A DNA stretch of 5,547 bases from a bacterium (GTDB lineage: Bacteria > Oederibacteriota > JAJYGY01): NCBI GenBank assembly GCA_021790555.1, contig JAJYGY010000320.1, forward strand, positions 1 to 5,547, in the 5' to 3' direction. Each line of letters opens with the position of its first letter. The stretch's first letter is position 1. The notes beneath the pieces are model-generated. The model ran no database searches, had not been told where the DNA came from, and saw only the letters and a program-made list of their open reading frames with translations. Below, piece by piece: positions 5,359-5,547 of this stretch. The position numbers and the translations under genes are program-made.

Positions 5359-5547
5359 ATGCCTAAAAAGACCTTGGGATGGTCCCTGGCCCTGGCGGCC
5401 TGCCTTCCCCTTTCCCTGCGAGCCTTCGAGTTCAGGCCCGTGCTCTCGGTGGACGCCCAGGGAGGCTATTCCGCCTTCAACAACGGGGGCAGCGGCAGCG
5501 GCCTGTTCCTGGGAAGCCTGCTGGCCGTGCCGGAATTCAAGTTCGGC
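5359..5547 (+). CDS. Exported protein, possible outer-membrane barrel (3'-truncated)
   Basis: The first 63 codons of a second gene run off the window. The ATG has a strong GGGAGGA ribosome site (5348-5354) four bases upstream and begins 12 bases after the preceding stop, so the two genes are surely cotranscribed. Residues 1-22 form a signal peptide: PKK, then hydrophobic 6-20, then LRA before FEF. LAAC (12-15) also fits a lipobox, but the hydrophobic core runs past the cysteine and a good signal peptidase I site follows, so a lipoprotein is the less likely reading. The mature start shows alternating hydrophobic residues and aromatic/Gly turns (FRPVLSVDAQGGYSAFNN), as in first strands of outer-membrane barrels. 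That reading is inferred from a short fragment and no family is recognised. Confidence 0.75.
   Translation, partial: MPKKTLGWSLALAACLPLSLRAFEFRPVLSVDAQGGYSAFNNGGSGSGLFLGSLLAVPEFKFG

Overview
The window is a GC-rich, densely coded stretch of a Gram-negative bacterial chromosome. The evidence is an outer-membrane TolC-type protein, several signal peptides and strong G/C preference at third codon positions. The style (TTG start, extended -10 tRNA promoter, C-rich intrinsic terminator) would fit a high-GC deltaproteobacterial-type or acidobacterial genome, but the sequence does not settle the lineage. All supported genes are on the + strand. The long minus-strand reading frames are mirrors of GC-rich codon use.

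Layout: (1) bases 1-980 are the C-terminal part of a 14-helix DHA2/EmrB-type MFS drug exporter. It is followed after 48 bases by a complete TolC-family outer-membrane efflux protein (1029-2399). Together they look like the distal part of an emrA-emrB-tolC tripartite efflux operon, closed by a very strong intrinsic terminator (2426-2463). (2) A separate unit with its own candidate promoter encodes a 230-residue RadC/UPF0758 JAB-domain protein (2570-3262), started by TTG behind a GGGAGG ribosome site. (3) A tRNA-His(GTG) gene (3314-3391) has an encoded CCA end and the histidine-specific G-1:C73 pair, behind an extended -10 promoter. (4) A two-gene unit begins 68 bases after the tRNA. The first gene is a secreted FecR-domain protein (3460-5346) with an 82-residue glycine-rich XGG section, a Gln-rich linker and an unrecognised C-terminal region of about 295 residues. 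The second is the start of another exported, possibly outer-membrane barrel protein (5359 to the window end).

The efflux genes, radC and the tRNA are ordinary. The part worth attention is the last unit. A FecR domain, normally part of an inner-membrane signalling protein, sits here behind a cleavable signal peptide and is joined to a glycine-triplet section that could fold as a polyglycine-II bundle. The gene is tightly coupled to a second exported protein. A small hairpin covers its ribosome site, and the glycine-coding DNA holds a 72-bp tandem repeat whose two copies differ only synonymously. A secreted or surface-displayed structural protein with an outer-membrane partner is a reasonable hypothesis, but it is not proven from this window.
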